Assembly: GCA_040756375.1 (NCBI GenBank)
Contig: JBFLZC010000023.1
Coordinates: forward strand, 27,908 to 91,907
From: VGSG01 sp040756375
Lineage (GTDB): Bacteria; Desulfobacterota; Desulfomonilia; Desulfomonilales; Desulfomonilaceae
Length of the DNA: 64,000 nt
Reading direction: 5' to 3'
Made by a program: the position numbers and the translations under genes
Part shown: piece after piece, positions 17,211 through 26,643 of the stretch
How the letters are laid out: every line of letters starts with the position of its first letter
Numbering within the stretch: the stretch's first letter is position 1
The notes under the pieces: generated by a model
What the model was told of the DNA's origin: nothing
The model's database searches: none
What the model saw: only the letters and a program-made list of their open reading frames with translations

Positions 17211-17381
17211 CGTTGCCAAAAATTTTGTCCGATTGGCGGCACGGTATTCTCGTCATTCCGGCGATTCTCAAGTTTACCCCGGTGAAAACCGGGGCCGGAA
17301 TCCAGTCTTTTCTATATGTTCTGGACCCCGGCTTTCGCCGGGGTGACGCATGGTCAATAGGTCTTTATTCTTGGCAAACGG
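17211..17381. repeat. Family F palindromic element, copy 2
   Basis: Bounded by CGTTGCCAAAA (17211-17221) and TTGGCAAACGG (17371-17381), inverted. The interior repeats the parts of copy 1 at 5186-5382: TTTTGTCCGAT near the left end, GTCATTCC, GGAATCCAGTCTTTTC, and ATATGTTCTGGACCCCGG..CCGGGGTGAC. It lies in the convergent space between the CHAT gene and carA. Confidence 0.8.
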
Positions 17382-17574
17382 TATAGCACTAAAGGCCAAA
17401 GAGCATTTCGGCCGTGGCCTCATACCTGTAGTTTGTTGGTGGTGAGTTCGCGTCCTTACGCCTTGGTCTTTTGTCGTCGATCTACGAAGATCCTGCGATT
17501 GGCGAGTCTCTTGGAGTAGAGCTTTCACAGCAAGCTTCGAAGCCCCGATGGGGCTGTCGGCACGACCAAACGTG

Positions 17575-18684
17575 CTAGGCCTCTTCAATCATCTTTCGGA
17601 AGCGGTCGAAGAGGTAGCGCGAGTCGTGAGGTCCTGGGGAGGCTTCGGGATGGTATTGGATGGAAAAGACGGGGTATTTCTTGTGCTTGAGTCCTTCGTT
17701 GGTCTGGTCGTTGAGATTGATATGGGTGACTTCGCACTCGGACTTCACGCTTTCAGGATCCACCGCGAAATTATGGTTTTGTGACGTGATTTCCACCTGG
17801 CCTGTATCGAGCCGCCGAACCGGGTGGTTCGCGCCGTGATGACCGAAATTGAGCCGGTAGGTTCTGCCGCCCAGGGCAAGACCAAGTATCTGGTGCCCTA
17901 GGCAGATGCCGAGGATCGGCTTCTTTCCAATAAGGTTTCTCACGTTTTCGATGAGGTACGGCACTCCTTCAGGGTCTCCGGGCCCGTTGGAAAGGAATAT
18001 GCCGTCCGGGCCCCACGCGAGAACGTCTTCACTGGACGCGGACGCGGGAAACACGCGTACGGCCGCGCCCGCATCAACGAGCAGGCGAAGGATGTTCTGC
18101 TTAATGCCGCCGTCATACGCGGCTACGCGAAAAAGGCCTTCCGATTTCTTGGGCTGCCCGTTCCACTGCCAGGAACCTTCATCCCAGTCGTAAGGCTCGG
18201 AACAGGTTACCTCCTTGACTAGGTCACAGCCGTCGAACTCGGGGTATTCTTTCACCTTGTTGAGTAATCGTGCTTCGTCATGATCCAGTGTAGAGATGAT
18301 CCCCTTTTTTGCGCCGGTATCTCTCAGGTTAAGGGTGAGTTTTCTCGTGTCGATGCCTTGGATCCCAGTGATGTGGTGTTTTTTCAGATATGATTCCAGG
18401 TCAATGTCTTGGCGCCAGTTGCTCGGATGCGGGCAGTATTCCTTGACAATGAAGCCGGCTAGGTAGGGCTCCACGGATTCGTTGTCCTCGAAGTTAATAC
18501 CGGTATTGCCGATATGGGGATAAGTCATGGTCACGATCTGGCCACGATAAGACGGATCGGTGAGGATTTCCTGATAGCCGGTGATCCCTGTGTGGAAGAC
18601 CACCTGGCCGATCACTTCGCCTTCCGCGCCGAAAGATGTCCCTCGAAAGACCGTGCCATCCACAAGAACGAGAGTTGCTTTCAT
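17575..18684 (-). CDS. carA: Carbamoyl-phosphate synthase small (glutaminase) subunit
   Basis: Hydrolyses glutamine and passes ammonia to the large subunit CarB for carbamoyl phosphate, used for pyrimidines and arginine. The 369 residues match the family. The class I amidotransferase triad is seen: Cys in LGICLGHQI, and His/Glu in QYHPEASPGP. FLSNGPGDPEG forms the oxyanion strand. The start at 18684 is chosen because GGGAAG precedes it and MKATLVLVDGTVFRG is the standard N-terminus. Its ATG overlaps the stop of dapL by one base (TGATG). carB is not adjacent. Confidence 0.95.
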   Translation of the reverse strand: MKATLVLVDGTVFRGTSFGAEGEVIGQVVFHTGITGYQEILTDPSYRGQIVTMTYPHIGNTGINFEDNESVEPYLAGFIVKEYCPHPSNWRQDIDLESYLKKHHITGIQGIDTRKLTLNLRDTGAKKGIISTLDHDEARLLNKVKEYPEFDGCDLVKEVTCSEPYDWDEGSWQWNGQPKKSEGLFRVAAYDGGIKQNILRLLVDAGAAVRVFPASASSEDVLAWGPDGIFLSNGPGDPEGVPYLIENVRNLIGKKPILGICLGHQILGLALGGRTYRLNFGHHGANHPVRRLDTGQVEITSQNHNFAVDPESVKSECEVTHINLNDQTNEGLKHKKYPVFSIQYHPEASPGPHDSRYLFDRFRKMIEEA

Positions 18685-19862
18685 CAAACTTCCCTGGCGA
18701 ATTCCTGAAGTCGCTGCATCCCCTGATCGATACGCTCGTCTGGGGCTGTCATCGAGATTCTGAAGTAACGCTCTCCAGCGGGACCGTACCCAACTCCGGG
18801 CGTCACCACGAGGCCCTTCTTTTCCAGCAGATCCGCGCAAAAAGTGACCGACGAATCGTAACTCTCCGGCACCCTAACCCAGAAGTAATAGCTTGCCAGA
18901 GGTAGCTGGAACCTGAACCCTGATGCCCGGAGCGCGGCTGCTATGCGGTCCCTGCGATCCTTGAATAGCTTAGTCCTTTCACGGTTGAATGCCAAGACCT
19001 GGGGGTGACTCAACGCACGGGCCGCGGCCCTTTGAATTGCCATGAAAACTCCCGAATCGAAGTTCGATTTCAGGGTGAGAAAGGCATCAATCAGATGGCC
19101 CGCGCCAACCACAAATCCGACGCGCCACCCGGTCATATTGAAGGTCTTGGAAAACGAATGGATCTCGATGGCCGTTTCTTTGGCGCCCGGTATTTGCATG
19201 ATGCTGATGGGCCGAACTGCTTCCTCGAAGTAGACCTCTGAATACGCGTTGTCCGCGAGGATAACCAGATCGTATTTTTTTGCGAAGGCTACCAGCCTTT
19301 CAAAGAAGGATTCATCGGCGACCGCGGACGTGGGATTGTTCGGATAATTAACGAAGATAATCTTGGCCTTATAAGCCAATTCCGGGTCAACAGCGTCAAG
19401 GTCCGGCAAGAAGTTGCGTTCTTCCAGAAGCGGAATGCGCGCGACTTCCGCGCCGGCGAATCCGATGGCAGCCTGATACACTGGATATCCGGGGTCCGTG
19501 ATGATCCCGCAATCGCCCGGGTCCAGGAAGACCATGGGCAGATGGGAGACAGCGTCCTTGCTTCCGATACTTGCCATGATCTCTTTCGCTGGATCCGGTC
19601 GGACTCCGAATCGTTGCTCGAACCAATCCGCCACCATCCGACAGAAGTCAGGCTCGCCCTTGTAGCTGGGGTAAGTATGATTTCGTGGGTCGTGGATCTC
19701 CTCTTCCATGAGTTCAAGGACGAAGTCAGGCGTGGGACGATCCGGATCCCCGATACCAAGGGACACGACGTCAATGCCCTTCTGTTCTACGGCTTTGCGC
19801 TTTTCGTCGATCAGGTGGAAGAGGTAAGGGGGCGTATCGATCACGCGCCGCGAAAATTTCAT
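18684..19862 (-). CDS. dapL: LL-diaminopimelate aminotransferase
   Basis: Converts tetrahydrodipicolinate directly to LL-diaminopimelate, the short route to lysine and peptidoglycan. A class I/II PLP aminotransferase of 392 residues. DVVSLGIGDPDRPTP at the start, FVNYPNNPTSAVA, ADNAYSEVYFE and the PLP lysine in HSFSKTFNMTGWRVGF are typical of DapL. The start at 19862 has GGAGG six bases upstream. It is translationally coupled to carA downstream. DapL is common in Desulfobacterota and Syntrophus-like bacteria, which supports the taxonomic guess. A related aminotransferase of other specificity cannot be excluded. Confidence 0.9.
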   Translation of the reverse strand: MKFSRRVIDTPPYLFHLIDEKRKAVEQKGIDVVSLGIGDPDRPTPDFVLELMEEEIHDPRNHTYPSYKGEPDFCRMVADWFEQRFGVRPDPAKEIMASIGSKDAVSHLPMVFLDPGDCGIITDPGYPVYQAAIGFAGAEVARIPLLEERNFLPDLDAVDPELAYKAKIIFVNYPNNPTSAVADESFFERLVAFAKKYDLVILADNAYSEVYFEEAVRPISIMQIPGAKETAIEIHSFSKTFNMTGWRVGFVVGAGHLIDAFLTLKSNFDSGVFMAIQRAAARALSHPQVLAFNRERTKLFKDRRDRIAAALRASGFRFQLPLASYYFWVRVPESYDSSVTFCADLLEKKGLVVTPGVGYGPAGERYFRISMTAPDERIDQGMQRLQEFAREV

Positions 19863-19994
19863 GAACATCCTCCGATTACAGAATGCAGAAGTCGTCTCAA
19901 GATATATGACGATCTGAGGAAATGTCCGGAGAGACCCGGCAAGGAAGTCCTCCCGGGCTAACTTTCCCCAAAATCTCGACTTGTGCAACCACTT

Positions 19995-20843
19995 TTACGG
20001 TTTTAGGCCGATGGAGGGTTGCGCCAGGAGCGCGCCCTGAAAGCACTCGGGTTGAGGCTGGAAGTCTTTCTCAATCATGGCGTAGGCGCTGTGATTGTGG
20101 ATCGATTCCATGTTTTCGGCTTCTATCCTGTACCACGTGAAGTTATCTTTTTCGTTCAGACGAGACACGGCTGCGCGGACCACGTCTTCCACGAACATAG
20201 GATTCTCGTACGCGCGCTCGGTCACGAACTTCTCGTCAGGTCGTTTGAGCAGCGAATAGATCTCGGAACTGACCGAGGCTTCCACCATTTCGATGATCTC
20301 TTCGATCCAAAAGAATTTACGGAAGCGCAACTGAACCCGCACAAGTCCTCTCTGATTGTGCGCGCCATGGTCCGATATCTCTTTGGAGCACGGGCACACC
20401 GTAGTCACCGGCACTTCCACGCCCGCAATAAGATCGAAACGCTCCGCCAGAGTACCTCGCATGAAACACGTATACGACATGAGGCTTGAAGTCTTAGTGA
20501 CGGGAGCCTCCTTCTCTATAAAGTAAGGAAATTCCACGTTCATGTGTGCGCTCTTGGCACTAAGCTTGGCCTTGATCTTCTCCAAGATCTCCTGAAACTT
20601 CTGGATGGAGATTTCATCGCGATACTCGTTGAGCACCTCGATGAATCTGCTCATGTGCGTGCCCTTGAAGTCATGCGGGAGATTCACGAAGAGATCGAAG
20701 ACTCCCACCGTATGCTGGAGCTGCCTGCGTCGATCCCGCACGGAAATCGGATAGCGCACTCCCCTGACCCCAACCTTGTCTATGGGAATGTTGCGCTCGT
20801 CACGCAGGCTCTGCACATCAAGTATGGATCTGTGGAAATTCAC
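19995..20843 (-). CDS. folE2: GTP cyclohydrolase FolE2 (type IB)
   Basis: Opens GTP to 7,8-dihydroneopterin triphosphate, the first step for folate and for queuosine. The 282-residue protein belongs to the COG1469 family, unrelated in length to FolE. The signature CPCSKEISDHGAHNQR (about residues 150-165) supplies the active-site cysteine and metal ligands. The start is GTG 20843 with GGAG just upstream. The adjacent queD, 33 bases upstream in the same direction, suggests a shared transcript feeding preQ0/queuosine synthesis. FolE2 works with metals other than zinc, which suits zinc-poor conditions. Confidence 0.95.
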   Translation of the reverse strand: MNFHRSILDVQSLRDERNIPIDKVGVRGVRYPISVRDRRRQLQHTVGVFDLFVNLPHDFKGTHMSRFIEVLNEYRDEISIQKFQEILEKIKAKLSAKSAHMNVEFPYFIEKEAPVTKTSSLMSYTCFMRGTLAERFDLIAGVEVPVTTVCPCSKEISDHGAHNQRGLVRVQLRFRKFFWIEEIIEMVEASVSSEIYSLLKRPDEKFVTERAYENPMFVEDVVRAAVSRLNEKDNFTWYRIEAENMESIHNHSAYAMIEKDFQPQPECFQGALLAQPSIGLKP

Positions 20844-20876
20844 GGTGGCTCTCCGTCAGTCTTTCCTAATTATATG

Positions 20877-21254
20877 TTACGCCCCATCTCTGACAAATGC
20901 AGCCCGAGACGTGTCCGATTCCCAGACCGAGACCGAGTGCAATAAGCTGCTCTGGTCACCGAGGCCACGGGCAATTTCCTCAAAAATAAAGGCTGCGATA
21001 TTTTCTGCTGAGGGCTCGATGCGGTCAAAGGGCTCCAGATCGTTCAAGAAGGAATGGTCGAGTCTCTCCAGTACCGTGCCCGCAGCTTTCTTCAATTCTA
21101 CGAAATCTATGACCATGCCCCCAGGGGGGAGTTGTTTCGCCCTAGCTACGATCATTACGCGGTAATTATGGCCATGAAGTCTCTCGCATTTTCCCTTGTA
21201 CTCACGCAGGCGATGGGCTGCTGAGAAGCCTGCTGTTACTTCTACCTCGTACAT
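20877..21254 (-). CDS. queD: 6-carboxy-5,6,7,8-tetrahydropterin synthase
   Basis: Turns dihydroneopterin triphosphate (the FolE2 product) into 6-carboxytetrahydropterin for queuosine. The 125-residue protein has the zinc histidines (SAAHRL and LHGHNY) and the catalytic cysteine in GKCERLHGHNY. The acidic VIDFVELK and ERLDHSFLND blocks are typical. ATG 21254 is preceded by AAGGAT. It is the first gene of the queD-folE2 pair. Annotation as a sepiapterin/PTPS homologue is possible, but the context favours QueD. Confidence 0.93.
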   Translation of the reverse strand: MYEVEVTAGFSAAHRLREYKGKCERLHGHNYRVMIVARAKQLPPGGMVIDFVELKKAAGTVLERLDHSFLNDLEPFDRIEPSAENIAAFIFEEIARGLGDQSSLLHSVSVWESDTSRAAFVRDGA

Positions 21255-21451
21255 GCTAAAATCCTTAAGAAAGAGGTCGGCGTCTTCTTAATAGAGAACA
21301 TTAACGAATACATCAAACCTGGCGATACTGTCCGCGAAAACAGGAAAAAGAGATTGACAACCCGGGACTCCGAGACTATACCCTTCGCCAATGTCCCGGA
21401 ATTGAGCCCTTACGACCAACTCCTCCGGGAACAGCATCGAGGAGCCTGCGG

Positions 21452-22447
21452 ATGACGCTTATCCGGATTGCCGTTCTCGTCACAATATCATATTTTACTG
21501 CATTGGTGTTACTCGATCCTCCGTTGTGCTTCGCGCGCGATGCCACACTTAGGCGAGCTGCAACCGGCTCGGACGCCTCACCGATTAATCGTTATCAGCA
21601 GCAAGGGCAACCTGAGTCGAGAGGGACACGCATTGGATTCTCTCCCATGCCCTATCAGCCGGAACCCGCGGGCGACGTCCAAGATCACCGAACCTTGGGT
21701 CGCGCGGGATTACCCGATATTCGGAATCTGGTCAAACAGGTAAACCGGTCCGTGGTCTCCATCCGAATGCTCGACCCTGGTTCATCCTGGTCTCTGGGCA
21801 ATTTACGCGAGCAGGGAGAGCGGGCCATGGGGTACGGGTCGGGTTTTGTGGTCTCGCCAGTGGGCCACATATTGACCAACGAGCATGTGCTGCGCAACGG
21901 CACGCGTATAGAGGTCGAACTCCTGGACGGCCGCAAGTTCGATGGAAAGGTCCTCTTTAAGGACGGCAAGAACGACCTGGCGCTCGTGAAGATAGAGATT
22001 CCCGACAAATTGGTTCCAGTGAAAATGGGGGATTCGGAAATCGTCGAGTTGGGCGATTGGGTGGTGGGTATCGGCAATCCGTACGGTATCGGCCAGTCGC
22101 TCATGATGGGGATCGTCAGCGCGAAGAAGCGCGTCATCCCCGGCGCGGGATATCCTCCTCTCATTCAGATAGACGCGGCCATGAATCTGGGTAATTCCGG
22201 CGGCCCGTTATTCAACCTGGAGGGCGAGGTCATTGGCGTTAATACGATCCTGCTGTGGAAGAGTCAAGGCATTGGGTTTGCTACCCCCATCAACGTGGCA
22301 AAAGGTTTCCTTTCCAGGGCAGGATTTCCTCGAGTCAAATCCGCATCAGCGCCGGCCGCGGGGCCTCTCGGACCTGCCGAAAACGGACCGCGGTCTCTGG
22401 GAGAACCGTTCAATCCTCTCGCTCCACCCTGGAAATCCGGGCACTAG
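21452..22447 (+). CDS. Exported trypsin-like serine protease (HtrA/DegP type, no PDZ domain)
   Basis: A 331-residue periplasmic serine protease. It starts with a signal peptide (MTLIRIAVLVTISYFTALVLL), then a linker of about 60 residues. The S1C catalytic triad is clear: His in TNEHVL (about 143), Asp in KNDLALVK (about 173) and Ser in LGNSGGPLF (about 248). After the protease domain the chain ends in a Pro-rich tail of about 35 residues; the PDZ domain of DegP/DegS is absent. Role inferred: envelope protein quality control. It is followed 50 bases later by an M18 aminopeptidase in the same direction. Confidence 0.88.
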   Translation: MTLIRIAVLVTISYFTALVLLDPPLCFARDATLRRAATGSDASPINRYQQQGQPESRGTRIGFSPMPYQPEPAGDVQDHRTLGRAGLPDIRNLVKQVNRSVVSIRMLDPGSSWSLGNLREQGERAMGYGSGFVVSPVGHILTNEHVLRNGTRIEVELLDGRKFDGKVLFKDGKNDLALVKIEIPDKLVPVKMGDSEIVELGDWVVGIGNPYGIGQSLMMGIVSAKKRVIPGAGYPPLIQIDAAMNLGNSGGPLFNLEGEVIGVNTILLWKSQGIGFATPINVAKGFLSRAGFPRVKSASAPAAGPLGPAENGPRSLGEPFNPLAPPWKSGH

Positions 22448-22497
22448 ATTCCTATAATCCCATCAGAAAATAATGAGAAATTCGAGAAGAGGTTCCC

Positions 22498-23913
22498 ATG
22501 GCGTCCAAGGAATCGAAAGCTACCCGATTGCTCAAAGAGAAACTCATCCTCGAAACTCCCCGCGTCTGGGACAAGCTGAATGCCAAAGAGCGTTCCGCGG
22601 CCTTCAAGTATGCAGAGGAATACCGCGGATTTCTCGATCGGGCCCGCACTGAGCGACGAGCCGCGGCCTATTTCGTGAAAACCGCTACCAAGCAGGGATT
22701 CACGGAGTTGGGGGCCCGGAAGCCTCGTGCAAACGGCTTTTATCAACTCGTTCGAGGAAAGTCACTGGCAATGGCCGTTGTGGGTAAGCAACCTATGACC
22801 GACGGCCTTCGACTCATCGCGTCCCATACTGATTGCCCTCGACTCGACCTGAAACCTAACCCGCTTTACGAAGACACGGATCTGGCACTCCTGAAGACCC
22901 ACTATTACGGGGGCATCAAGAAATACCAGTGGGTGGCCCGCTCTCTTGCCCTGGTCGGAACCGTAATTCTGGCGAACGGCGATCAAGTAGACGTGGAAAT
23001 CGGCCTTGCCCCCGGCGATCCCATACTCACCATCACCGACCTCCTGCCGCACCTGGGCAAGAAGCAAATGGAGAAGAAAGCCAACGAATTCATACCCGCG
23101 GAGAATCTTAATCTCATCGTGGGCCATCTCCCATACGCGGATAAGGACGCGGATCAGAGGGTCAAGCTGGCAATCATGGAGCTTCTCAATAAAAAGTACA
23201 AGCTCACGGAAGAGGATTTCACAACCGCGGAATTGCAGGTCGTGCCTGCCGAACCGGCTCGAGATGCGGGCCTGGATCGAAGCATGATCGCCGCGTACGG
23301 ACAGGACGACCGAATCTGTGCCTATACGTCGTTTACCGCGCTCATAGAGACGAAAAGACCCACTCATACCGCGGTCGCGATCTTCTATGACAAGGAAGAA
23401 ATCGGCAGCGAAGGAAACACCGGTGCTCAGTCGCGCTTTCTCGAGATGTTTCTGATGGACCTCATGAAACGATCGGGCATCGAGCCGAGCTTCCACAACC
23501 TCAACCGCATGTTCGCCAACGCCAAAGCACTCTCTGCTGATGTGAATGCAGCCCTGGATCCCACCTATCCCGATGTCTTTGAAAAACGAAATGCGTGCAA
23601 GCTGGGTTCAGGCGTGACCATGGAGAAATACTCGGGCCACGGCGGCAAGTACATGACTTCCGACGCGAACGCGGAATATGCCGCGTGGGTGCGACGACTG
23701 TTCAACGAGCATGGAATCGTCTGGCAGACGGGCGGTCAAGGGAAGGTGGACGAAGGAGGAGGCGGCACGGTGGCGAAATTCCTGGCGAAAATGGGAATGG
23801 ACGTTATCGACATGGGACCGCCGTTGCTTAGCATGCATTCGCCACTGGAACTGGCTGCAAAAGACGACCTGTGGATGTGCCACCGCGCGTTCAAAGTCTT
23901 TTTCGCCAGCTAA
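22498..23913 (+). CDS. M18-family metalloaminopeptidase
   Basis: A cytosolic zinc aminopeptidase (471 residues) that removes N-terminal, often acidic, residues. The metal and catalytic motifs are in order: SHTDCPRLDLK (about residue 103, His-x-Asp), FYDKEEIGSEG (about 296, catalytic Glu pair), DVNAALDPTYPDVFE and LLSMHSPLELA (metal His). The start at 22498 has GAAGAGG upstream. It resembles the bacterial M18 group annotated as probable aminopeptidase 1. The stop codon TAA is part of the terminal repeat of a family A element that begins at 23911. Confidence 0.9.
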   Translation: MASKESKATRLLKEKLILETPRVWDKLNAKERSAAFKYAEEYRGFLDRARTERRAAAYFVKTATKQGFTELGARKPRANGFYQLVRGKSLAMAVVGKQPMTDGLRLIASHTDCPRLDLKPNPLYEDTDLALLKTHYYGGIKKYQWVARSLALVGTVILANGDQVDVEIGLAPGDPILTITDLLPHLGKKQMEKKANEFIPAENLNLIVGHLPYADKDADQRVKLAIMELLNKKYKLTEEDFTTAELQVVPAEPARDAGLDRSMIAAYGQDDRICAYTSFTALIETKRPTHTAVAIFYDKEEIGSEGNTGAQSRFLEMFLMDLMKRSGIEPSFHNLNRMFANAKALSADVNAALDPTYPDVFEKRNACKLGSGVTMEKYSGHGGKYMTSDANAEYAAWVRRLFNEHGIVWQTGGQGKVDEGGGGTVAKFLAKMGMDVIDMGPPLLSMHSPLELAAKDDLWMCHRAFKVFFAS

Positions 23914-23984
23914 AGGCTTTTGAGGAAGTGGCCGGGGAGGGCGAACAAAAAGGCCCTTCCCGGACCCCTCCCCAAAAACTCTTA
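23911..23984. repeat. Family A hairpin element, copy 1
   Basis: Ends TAAAGGCTTTTG (23911-23922) and CAAAAACTCTTA (23973-23984) are inverted; the core GGCCGGGGAGGGC pairs with GCCCTTCCCGG. The same unit occurs at 32050-32127 and, reversed and gapped, at 36529-36716. Its left end overlaps the stop codon of the aminopeptidase gene. It may act as a terminator for that gene. Confidence 0.8.
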
Positions 23985-24635
23985 TCTTTCAAAACCATTC
24001 CACGGTTTCGAAGCGTTAAGCAGGGTACCTTCCGCACGGCGAGACAAAGCGAGGATTTTGCCTGATTCTCGTTTCAACACACTGTACGATTCCACGCGAC
24101 ATCCTGGAATGTAGAGGAGTTTGTTCATTCTGATGAACTTGTCCGGCCGATTCAGCTCGTTTCCGATTATGGACAAATGCCGAAAATCCCTGCAACAGGC
24201 GTCCGCACGCAGGCGGTTCTGGCGACAAAAAGTGATTGCGTTGAATAGCGGAAGCTTGTAAGTTATTATATTGCCTGAATCGGGTGTTGAACCGTTGGCC
24301 TGGGATCACGAGATTCAAGGTAGGAGCTTCCACCGAGCCTTTCCCATTCCAGTAATGGGTGTAGGTCGCGACGAAAGTGCGTGAAGACCGATTCGATAGT
24401 TGGTCGCGCTTGTGCAGCCGGGTGAATTCCGATCAACAGGCATCTCGGTCTTGGTAAGTATCACTTACTGGTTGAATGCTAGTCCTCGCCCTCGCGGAGA
24501 CGCTCTCCGCTCAGACGTGGCTTTATCAAAGGCCGCGGGCCGGGACAAATCCACAGAATAGTGCCGGGCAGGGCCCACGCGCAAGGGTGGAGACCGGACC
24601 GGTTCAGTATACTACAGCCCCGGAGGTACTCACGG
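23985..24635. other. Intergenic region before the degradation operon
   Basis: No open frame here looks like a protein and no tRNA or riboswitch fold is recognised. The only clear signal is the palindrome at 24454-24468 and the ribosome binding site GGAGGT just before the thiolase. Confidence 0.4.
24454..24468. promoter_or_regulatory. Possible operator upstream of the thiolase operon
   Basis: GTAAGTATCACTTAC is an inverted repeat with 6-base arms and a 3-base centre, 168 bases before the thiolase start. Its form suits a TetR- or MarR-type dimer, but no regulator gene is adjacent. Confidence 0.35.
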
Positions 24636-25811
24636 ATGGATCGCAACGTTTGCATCATTGCCGGAGGAATGTCCAAGTGGGGGGTCAGGAGCGGAAGCCA
24701 GAGAGATTTCTTCCAGGAGGCGGCCAAGGCCTGCTACGAGGACAATCCCCAGGTGAATCCGAAAGAAATTGACGGGTTACTGGTTGCCTCCGCGTACACG
24801 GAGCGCACGTCGTACCAAACCCATCTGGCTCCACTTGTTGCCGAGCACATCGGTGTCAAGCCCCGATCGATCTGCGCTCGAGTAGAGCTGCTCTGTGCAA
24901 GCGGCAGCTCGGCCATCATTCTCGCATTCGGTCTGATCAAAGCAGGCCAAGCGGACATGGTGATGGTCATGGGCGGAGAAAAGCTCTACACGCCCCAGAA
25001 GTGGGAAGTCTTCTACAGCGAACTGGCTTCTGTGGACCATGACTGGGACGGCCCGCAGGGTCTGGGTTTGCCACCTCCCGTGTTCGCGATGGTAGCCAAG
25101 CAGCACATGAAGCAGTACGGCACCAAAAAGGAGCAGCTCGGCGCTATTTCGGTCAAAAACCGGCGCAATGCGGCGCTTAATCCGAAAGCGCAATTCCAGC
25201 AAGGAATCACGCACGAAGAGTATATGAATGCTCGCCCGATCGTGCAGCCGCTCTCGCTTTTTGATTGTTGCCCGATTACCGACGGCGCCGCGGGCGTGAT
25301 CCTGTGCACGGAAGAAAAGGCCAAGCAATTGACGGATAAGCCACTGGTCTATCTCCGGGGCACGGGCCAGGCTTCGGTGAACAATATGTCGGCAAACATG
25401 CCCAGTTGGACCACCTGGGAAGCCCTGAAGATTGCTAGCCAAGAAGCCTATAGGAAGGCCAAAGTGGAGCCCAAGGACGTCAAGGTGGCTATGACCCATG
25501 ATTGCTTTACCATCTCGGAGATCATAGAGATGGAAGATCTGGGATTCTGCAAGAAGGGCGAAGGCGGTCCGTTCGTGGGTGAAGGCCAAAACGATATTGG
25601 CGGCAAGGTCCCCACCAACACCGATGGCGGCCTTCTCGGATGCGGGCATCCGTTCGGCGGGACCGGCATTCGTCAGGCCATCGAAGTGATGAGACAGCTC
25701 CGCGGCGAGGCGAAACAGCAGGTGAAAGGCGCGGATATCGGTCTGACCCATAACCTGAGCGGGTTCATCGCTGCTCACACCGTTCTAGTCTATGGGAGGG
25801 AGCCCGTATGA
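24636..25811 (+). CDS. Thiolase-family enzyme (SCP-x-like), partner of the DUF35 protein
   Basis: Cleaves or forms a 3-oxoacyl-CoA by thiolysis. The 391 residues show the nucleophilic Cys in VELLCASGSSAI (about 86) and the GGLLGCGHPFGGTG motif (about 329-342). The second, C-terminal Cys of biosynthetic thiolases is replaced by LTHNLSGFIAAHT, as in SCP-x-type thiolases that work with a DUF35 protein. The start ATG 24636 has GGAGGT eight bases upstream. It overlaps the DUF35 gene by 4 bases. Context (benzoyl-CoA genes downstream) suggests cleavage of 3-oxopimelyl-CoA or a similar intermediate; BbsB, the thiolase of anaerobic toluene breakdown, is a comparable enzyme. The exact substrate is inferred. 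Confidence 0.85.
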   Translation: MDRNVCIIAGGMSKWGVRSGSQRDFFQEAAKACYEDNPQVNPKEIDGLLVASAYTERTSYQTHLAPLVAEHIGVKPRSICARVELLCASGSSAIILAFGLIKAGQADMVMVMGGEKLYTPQKWEVFYSELASVDHDWDGPQGLGLPPPVFAMVAKQHMKQYGTKKEQLGAISVKNRRNAALNPKAQFQQGITHEEYMNARPIVQPLSLFDCCPITDGAAGVILCTEEKAKQLTDKPLVYLRGTGQASVNNMSANMPSWTTWEALKIASQEAYRKAKVEPKDVKVAMTHDCFTISEIIEMEDLGFCKKGEGGPFVGEGQNDIGGKVPTNTDGGLLGCGHPFGGTGIRQAIEVMRQLRGEAKQQVKGADIGLTHNLSGFIAAHTVLVYGREPV

Positions 25812-26296
25812 CGACACCCGGAATCTCCGTACTTGAAGGCAAATATATGGTGACCATGGACCTGTTTCCGCAGCAGTCCAAGGAATTCAATCAGGTCTTC
25901 ACGTTTTACGAGAACCTCAAACAGGGGCGATTCACCACCACCAAATGCGCTGATTGCGGCGCGGAATCCTTCCCCCCGCGCGTCATGTGTCCGGAATGCT
26001 TTTCCACCAATATGCAGTGGATTGACTGGCCCAATGAAGGGACCGTGATCGAATTCACGGAAGAAGTGGTAGGCGTCCCGCTTGGTTTCGGGAAAGCGCC
26101 GCTGGTCCATGCGCTGGTGGATCTCCAGGGTAAAAAGACCATGTTCGTGCGCGTGATCAACTGCGTCGAAGGTCAGCTCAAAGTTGGAGACAAGGTCCGG
26201 GTCGCAGTGTTTGATGTGGATCCGGTGCCCCAGGAAGTCAAGGGCGGGATTCAGGAGATCCCGCGCGTGTTCTACGCGTTTGAGCCGGTCACGTAG
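25808..26296 (+). CDS. DUF35 zinc-ribbon/OB-fold partner of the thiolase (BbsA-like)
   Basis: A 162-residue protein of the DUF35 type: a zinc ribbon with C-A-D-C (about 46-49) and C-P-E-C (about 60-63), then an OB fold (GTVIEFTEEVVGVPL..VHALVDLQG..LKVGDKVRVAVFDV). Such proteins bind beside thiolases and hold the CoA or channel intermediates, as in BbsAB and archaeal thiolase/HMG-CoA synthase complexes. The ATGA overlap with the thiolase stop shows coupled translation, supporting a stable 1:1 complex. It has no catalytic residues of its own. Confidence 0.88.
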   Translation: MTTPGISVLEGKYMVTMDLFPQQSKEFNQVFTFYENLKQGRFTTTKCADCGAESFPPRVMCPECFSTNMQWIDWPNEGTVIEFTEEVVGVPLGFGKAPLVHALVDLQGKKTMFVRVINCVEGQLKVGDKVRVAVFDVDPVPQEVKGGIQEIPRVFYAFEPVT

Positions 26297-26643
26297 CCTG
26301 GCTGCCGCTACGCAACGCCGGATTTCATGTGGCGTTTCCTATGAAAGATGTCGAAATGAGGTCGCCTTGGTCGGGTCTACGTATGGGGAGGTTTGGAGGG
26401 GAGATGAGTCTCACCTCCAAATTATTGCGCAACGATGCGCTCTTGCTGACGATCTCCGAGGCGAAGCCCCGGAGTGCTCGACGAAGCTGAGGACCTTCAT
26501 GATTCGTTGTAGCTTCTGAGATATGGCAGTTGGTATTGAAAGGGGTTGTGGGTTCCGGTTTGCCCGCGCAAAGTGATCCCGCACAATCCGCGGTATTCCA
26601 CGCTTAAATTCTGAATATCAAAGCCAAGGAGGAGGAGTTAGAC
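26297..26643. other. Intergenic region with a strong ribosome binding site
   Basis: No gene-like frame is seen in these 347 bases. AAGGAGGAGGAG at 26626-26637 is a very strong Shine-Dalgarno sequence for the following hydrolase gene, suggesting high expression. Confidence 0.5.
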
